A stretch of 64,000 nt of DNA from Atriophallophorus winterbourni (taxonomy: Eukaryota > Platyhelminthes > Trematoda > Plagiorchiida > Microphallidae), in assembly GCA_013407085.1 (NCBI GenBank), contig JACCGJ010018344.1, positions 1 through 64,000 on the forward strand, read 5' to 3'. The notes under the pieces were generated by a model. That model was not told the origin of the DNA, searched no databases, and saw nothing but the letters and a program-made list of their open reading frames with translations. This document shows, in pieces, positions 58,896 through 64,000 of this stretch (position 1 is its first letter; the number at the start of each line of letters is the position of its first letter). Made by a program: the position numbers and the translations under genes.

Positions 58896-59358
58896 AATTC
58901 CAGAAATAATTGGCGATTCTTCCATTCACAAACGTCGTAGCCACGGTACAAATACGCTGAAAGCCACCATGGGCGATAGAATAAGAAACAAGTTCACCAA
59001 AGTGGTTATTCTATCTGATCCAGCGTTAAAATACGAGACAATAGTCGACCAAGAAAACATTGAGATGCATACACAGGCGAAAGATTCCATTGACACGGAT
59101 AACGCAAATGCCGCTCGATCCGAAATCAATCAAGATCCGATTCGAGAACCTGATACAATTTCTGATTTTGTCACTCAAGCAATACCAACACAAACAAAGA
59201 TACACAACCACCCAACGTCCTCAGCTCAAACCCCAAAAAAACTTGCGAAGTCTGACTCTAGAGAATTCGGGCCAATAATTTTATCACGGAAAATACGATC
59301 ATGTGCACCCATGCCAAAGCGAACAGCCTTATTAACATTGGTGGTGGCCAAGTCCTAA
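58896..59358 (+). CDS. Possible terminal KCNQ exon, or unassigned ORF
   Basis: Acceptor CCTCCCGTAGTCTTGTATTA then CTTAG, followed by a frame reading IPEIIGDSSIHKRRSHGTNT, LKATMGDRIRNKFTKVVILS, DPALKYE, to a TAA at 59,356. It needs two bases from the preceding exon, exactly what the AG left by a donor at 51,863 supplies, so it can join the KCNQ tail in frame (about 153 more residues). The composition is hydrophilic and coding-like, but I recognise no domain. It could also be the start of the adjacent LINE or a separate gene. Confidence 0.4.
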
Positions 59359-59389
59359 TCAATACATTAGGCTATCTCCCACGTGAAGT

Positions 59390-60770
59390 GTTGTTATCAT
59401 AATCCGTCCGTCAGAGCTGGGGAGAATCGGTTATCGTACTGATATTTAAAAAGGTGTGCGAACTCATGCTCAAAACATCATGAGATAAGTCTCACTCACA
59501 TAATTACGAGATTAATAGCGTCTATCTGCCTCCGAAGATTAACATCGCATAGGGAATCACAGACCCGACAGCAGAATGCTGACTTCTTACCTAGCAGAGG
59601 CTATGTCGACCACATTTTTACTCTTCGACAGATCTTAGTACTGCAACACAGTTATCGAGAGCCGACAATAGCCATCTTTTTTAGACTTCAAAGGAGCATT
59701 TGATTTAGTCGATCGAAATGTCCTGTTTATCACCCTGCTCTGCAGAAGCGTTCCGCAAAATTATGTCAACATACTGCTCATATATCAGATGCGTTCAGGT
59801 TTACAGAGACCTTTCACCCGAATTTCCCCTACCAAGTGGCGTCGGACAAGGATGTCCGATTTCTCCTTTTCTATTCAAGTTTGTAATTGATACCATCATG
59901 CAATTATGCAGCGACGGAGCCCTAACATCTAGAGTTTATATAATGCTAGGTGGTAAGCTTCTCAACGCGGACTATGCTGATGATATAGTTCTTCTCTTCA
60001 ACACTTACATAGATGCACAGGCGTTACTGAGCAAGCTAACTAGTGTTGTGCCCGCATTTAAAATGCGCTTCGCACCCTCTAAGTGCAGTGTTCTTCTGGA
60101 GGACATTGAGATAGCAAACAGCACTTTATTACTTGACAGCCATGAGCTTGAAACTGTAGATCATTTTACATATCTCGGTAGTTGTATCAATAATTCAGCA
60201 TCTCCATATGACGAGGTCTAGACATACATTACCGTAGCATTCCGCTACTTGGGTCACCTCTGGCGTCAGAAAGGATTGACTCTGTTACTCACAGGTAGAG
60301 TCTACTGTATTGGTGCGAAATTGGACTTACGTAAACAGCAAAACGTCTCCAAGTATTTGACAACTGATGTCTCCACAGTATTCAAGGAGTTAGCTGTTGC
60401 AATCGCATATACAACGATGGTCTCCGAAATAAGTTCTTCGGTAATGTTGATATAGAGAAGCAGATCAATATGTATTTGTTACGCTGGTTGGGTCACGCTT
60501 TACGGATGCCAGACCATCGACTTCCGAAACGGATTATTTTTGCGACGCTTCATCCCGATTGGCGAAAATCTAATGGTGGCCATTCACTCATGTGGCATAG
60601 GCAGCTAAAAACCTTTGCTAGTAACATTTCCGAATTCGGCGCAGCACATCTGCCAGGCTGGGGTCCCCGAGATCAGATATCGCAATGGTTAGTTACGCTT
60701 CAGGATATCTCATGAAACCATGTTCAATGGCGGTCTTGCACTAAGCATCTTCTTCAATTGTTTGCTTAAC
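59390..60770 (+). mobile_element. Non-LTR retrotransposon RT, fairly well preserved
   Basis: Frames in order: SVRQSWGESVIVLIFKK (about 59,405-59,455), ISLTHIITRLIASI (59,490-59,530), SRGYVDHIFTLRQILVLQHS (59,590-59,655), then an open frame of 167 codons with LPSGVGQGCPISPFLFKFVI (59,830-59,890), NADYADDIVLL with intact YADD (59,963-59,995), FAPSKCSVLL and DHFTYLGSCI. It continues with GHLWRQKGL (60,250), LLRWLGHALRMPDHRLPKR (60,478-60,535) and LPGWGPRDQISQWL (60,650-60,690). Frameshifts lie near 59,690 and 60,220-60,460. The LRWLGHxLRMP and LPGWGPRD ends are shared with trematode LINEs I know. Confidence 0.8.
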
Positions 60771-60807
60771 ATTATGTTATCAAGTAGAGTGACGAGGAAA
60801 GTTTGTT

Positions 60808-61240
60808 ATGATGCATGGCAGTGAAAGCAGAAATAGTGCAGTTTCTGCAGGTGTAGAAATAGTACATTTAAAATGGAACGGACTATTGTCAGTTGCCCAA
60901 CACGGATTTCGCAGAAATCGTTCTTGTCTAACAAATTTGCTGATAAGCTTAGACGACTGGACGAGTGTTGTAGACGCAGGTGGATGTATTCATGCATGCT
61001 GCCTCGACATTTCTAAAGCTTTCGACAGAGTCGATCATACTTTACACTTGAACAAGCTACAGAAACACGGTATTGTTGGAAAATTATCTGAATGGATTCG
61101 TGATTACTTTAGCAACCGAAACATAAGAGATCTTGTGCATGGCCCATTGCCAAAGCAAATCGATGTCAATAGCGATGTTCTGCAAGGATCGGTGCTTGAT
61201 CTACATGAACGATTTCCCAATACAAACTGACAGTAAGATG
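60808..61240 (+). mobile_element. CR1-like LINE RT fragment
   Basis: One frame reads LLSVAQHGFRRNRSCLTNLL, ACCLDISKAFDRVDHTLHLN, LSEWIRDYFSNRN and LQGSVLDLHERFP: RT blocks from QHGF to QGSVLGP, broken at the last. The catalytic FADD block is missing because sequence changes around 61,230; an FCFADGE-like remnant may follow. Confidence 0.75.
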
Positions 61241-61324
61241 GTTCTGTTTTGCTGATGGCGAATCACCAATACTGATTGCTGTATTTTGCTACAAAACAAC
61301 CTGAATGCTTTCCAAGACCAGCCT

Positions 61325-61328
<4 letters not shown>

Positions 61329-61374
<46 letters not shown>

Positions 61375-61480
61375 TCTATATAATATATATCTATACTACA
61401 TATCTAACTCATCATATACTCGCACTAATCTCTCTCTGCTCTCTCCTCTATATCTACTCATCTCTATACTGACTATCAAA
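61329..61480. repeat. (AT)n microsatellite with a pyrimidine-rich flank
   Basis: About 22 pure AT units (61,329-61,372), then irregular TATA/CTCT sequence to about 61,480. It truncates the LINE fragment to its left. Confidence 0.95.
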
Positions 61481-62930
61481 AGGTTTTTCTACCAGAGAAA
61501 CAACGTAAATACGGAAGCATACATGCGACACTCTTAACATAGCTTAAAAATTTCGAGTCTTTTGTCAGTAAAACGTTTGATGTTCACCATGATGAGATGG
61601 GCTGTATAAATCACAACGATAATCGAAATACGAAGAAACTTAAAATTGTTTACAATGACATACTTTTCTGTCAACTGATAACACTACACTGTCAATACTG
61701 TCCACGGAATGACGACACAAAATACCGAAACATGTACATGTCAAGCCGAGTATAAAATCTGCAAGAATGTTGCTAGACGGCACTGAACCATTGATGACCA
61801 AATGAACAGATGGAAGAGTAAGGATAATACTGATGATAATGCCCAATGTGCATTGGAGGGATTTTGACTTCCCAAGGTTGAATGAGCGCGAACCTTGATT
61901 TGGTAAAGTTGACCAAACGTACAATGCGGAAAAAAATAAATCACATCACGATCAGGTAACCCATGAATCATGATAACACACCCGATTTTTGAAAAAAAAC
62001 AGTCTATTTCAAACGGAGTTGTATAAAAATGCGTTCTACGAAAGCGAATATGTTAACTTTGGTGCAACGGGCGCATAGTGTTATAGAAGAAAACAGGCAA
62101 GTACAATCGGAACGTTGAATTGACATCTGCGAAATAAAAAAAAACAAATTGTCATGGTCAAATACACACAACTTAATAGCACTGACGAAATTCTGGTACT
62201 AAGGCGATGTCAGTGTTTCAACAAAATACAAAACAAGGCATGTAACACTAATGGATAGACGAGTAAACGAGATTAACGTTCACTGCGAGGACCGATAGAA
62301 CAAAGAATTGAAACTGCGTGATGAATTATATTGTAGAGGGTATGAAGTGCACTAGCGAAGAGTGCCAATGAAGATCTCTCGGGTTTCACGCAAAACACTA
62401 CCATGCGACTAAACGCAGGGGCAGGAAGCACCGAAAAAATCGATGAGAACAATCGCAAATCCATAAGAATTGAGATACGAAAGAATTACTGGAATACGAT
62501 TGGAGTAATGACCTGTCCGGGAAGACATCATCAGCTATTGAACAACATAGAATTTGTCAAGGTCGTCCAAACAAGCTCAGTGGTGAGGGCTAAACCGAAC
62601 CGGACAAAGCAGATTGACGTGATGACCGGCACAGAAAGTCAGTTTTTGTGCTTAAGAGATTCGCCTAGAGATCGGGCTAGTCTTGACATTTTTGTCGTTT
62701 TAGGGTACGGAGATTGAACGGTGTAAGGCTAAAGGAGGCATGGATTAGGAGGAGAACGTTGCAAGCCAACATCTGACTTTGAACATTTGGTGAGGACGGA
62801 ATACATCCAGCATTGATGGCCAGAAGTGCAACGAGGACAAAAATAACAGTAGTACGACCCTTTTACAGGAGTGTCTAGTTGGGTGTCAGATGACTCCCTT
62901 ATATGATTGGTGACTGCAGATTCCCATTTT
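61481..62930. other. Unassigned sequence
   Basis: Open frames up to 104 codons (62,403-62,717 plus; 61,640-61,924 minus) with no recognised domain. Purine-rich on the plus strand. May include further exons of the minus-strand gene at the right edge, or LINE relics; neither is supported. Confidence 0.4.
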
Positions 62931-62933
62931 TTA

Positions 62934-63480
62934 TCATACAACGTCCTCAGATATGACAAGGGGAAGTGACTTTTGATGCAGCGAGTTAGAATTCGATTTC
63001 TGTTGCTTTTTATAAACAGAACACTTGCGAAGCGAAAGCAAATGCATCCTCATACATCGACACTGAATCTTTCGATGTTCCCATACAGAATTAAGAATAT
63101 GGTATGGTATGGAAGCACAATCCTGATCCAGGCAAAGTGCCGCACAGTCAGAGACTGTACTGCCAGGTTGCCCAGGCCTAGACAGATATGAGGAAGAAAA
63201 AAGAACAGGAATCAAGAATAGTACACGTTTAGAACATTTGGGCATGACAAACGATAGTCTAGCCTTAACAATCCTTGACGTGATTTGGTGCAATATCCAA
63301 ATCCTGAAAACCACTAAACTCCCTAGGTAATTGAACTGCTTTACAAGAAAAATACAAGCCGTGCTTAGATGCCTCCATTGCCAAATGGTCCATAACGCGT
63401 TGGAAGAACACCGGGCTTTCATCTACTTAGGCTTCATGATCGAAATAGTCCGGGACCGCAATAAGTAAACATGGGAAGAG
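62934..63480 (-). mobile_element. LINE RT C-terminal relic, minus strand
   Basis: Minus frame reads FLVKQFNYLGSLVVF...ITSRIVKARLSFVMPK, the typical F-x-YLGS...EIxxRIxKARxAF block that follows the RT domain in RTE- and CR1-like LINEs. The remainder is diverged. Confidence 0.5.
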
Positions 63481-63783
63481 CTCAATTTAACACGTGAAGA
63501 AACTACTTTTAGCATACCGAGAGACGTTGTTGATAAATGAAGCCAGAAACCTTCGAACCGTGTAAGGGAGCAGCAAACAAACGATTCAAACTATTGCTTC
63601 TTCAAATGCCACTGCATTCGGAAAGCAAGACGGAGAATAAAGTACGGATGTAAGAAAGATGATACAGGAGATAACTAAGTAGAATTAAGATAATCGAAAA
63701 TGGAAATGTTTCACCACTAAACAATTAGAACACAACATGAGGACCACAGGATATGCGTAGATGTTGCGAATCGAAAAACAAAC

Positions 63784-64000
63784 CTTTATCTTGTAGACTG
63801 ACATCAACCCACTTCCTGAGTGTTTCCACAGCCGAACTTTCATTCGACGCCTGTATCCCCCGGATGAAGCACAGCTGTAAAGTGAACATTACAAACAAAA
63901 AGTAGCTTACCTGAAGAATAGTTGTGGGAGTCAAACGTTTCAGTTGGCCAGGCTTATTGAGGATTCGATCTTCGGCTTGCAAAATTGACGATCGAACGCG
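63784..64000 (-). CDS. Two exons of a minus-strand gene, possibly LETM1-like, partial
   Basis: The first exon runs from the window edge to 63,911 (30 codons, open throughout) and ends QLKRLTPTTILQ before GTAAGCTA. A 36-nt intron (63,910-63,875) ends TTCACTTTACAG. The second exon (63,874-63,784, 91 nt) reads LCFIRGIQASNESSAVETLR then KWVDVSLQDK before GTTTGT. The pattern L-T-x5-L-x-C-x2-RGI...LxxWxxxSL resembles the ribosome-binding-like domain of LETM1-family mitochondrial inner-membrane proteins (K+/H+ or Ca2+ homeostasis, ribosome contact). That is a motif-level guess. The exon-intron structure is stronger than the family call. Confidence 0.45.

Overview
The window is AT-rich animal DNA. 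It has long repeat-filled introns, a voltage-gated potassium channel gene with animal-type exons, many decayed non-LTR retrotransposons, Penelope-like relics and hammerhead-ribozyme repeats. Hammerhead-bearing Penelope-like elements and a 36-nt intron in the gene at the right edge fit a parasitic flatworm (trematode-like). That assignment is inference, not proof. There are no bacterial genes, rRNA, recognisable tRNA or CRISPR arrays.

Layout. 1-588 is a tandem array of a 233-bp unit; its two complete hammerheads have intact cores and perfect stems. 2.1-9.1 kb is a nest of CR1-like LINE copies in both orientations, including a hammerhead element inserted with a 14-bp target-site duplication. 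9.1-25.7 kb is mostly non-coding, with a LINE interrupted by an antisense LINE (13.3-14.8 kb), LINE ends, and Penelope-like relics (GIY-YIG fragment at 18.8-19.1 kb). 25.7-51.9 kb holds twelve recognisable plus-strand exons of a KCNQ (Kv7) channel, from S1 to the C-terminal coiled coil. Their phases are compatible at every junction. The 5' exon with the N-terminus was not found. A thirteenth exon may lie at 58.9-59.4 kb. The introns carry LINEs in both orientations, a 560-bp tetranucleotide microsatellite and several hammerhead relics. 59.4-61.4 kb has two more LINE fragments and an AT microsatellite; 62.9-63.5 kb has a minus-strand reverse-transcriptase relic. At 63.78-64.0 kb are the first visible exons of a minus-strand gene, possibly LETM1-like, with a 36-nt stop-free intron.

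The host genes encode a membrane K+ channel and possibly a mitochondrial LETM1-type protein. The other recognisable features are mobile DNA. The most unusual system is the hammerhead elements: a tandem array predicted to self-cleave into 233-nt RNAs, a dispersed copy with a target duplication, a second related family, and a decay series of ribozyme cores. A Penelope-like fragment in the same window hints at the possible autonomous partner. All calls come from reading the sequence; no searches or alignments were run.
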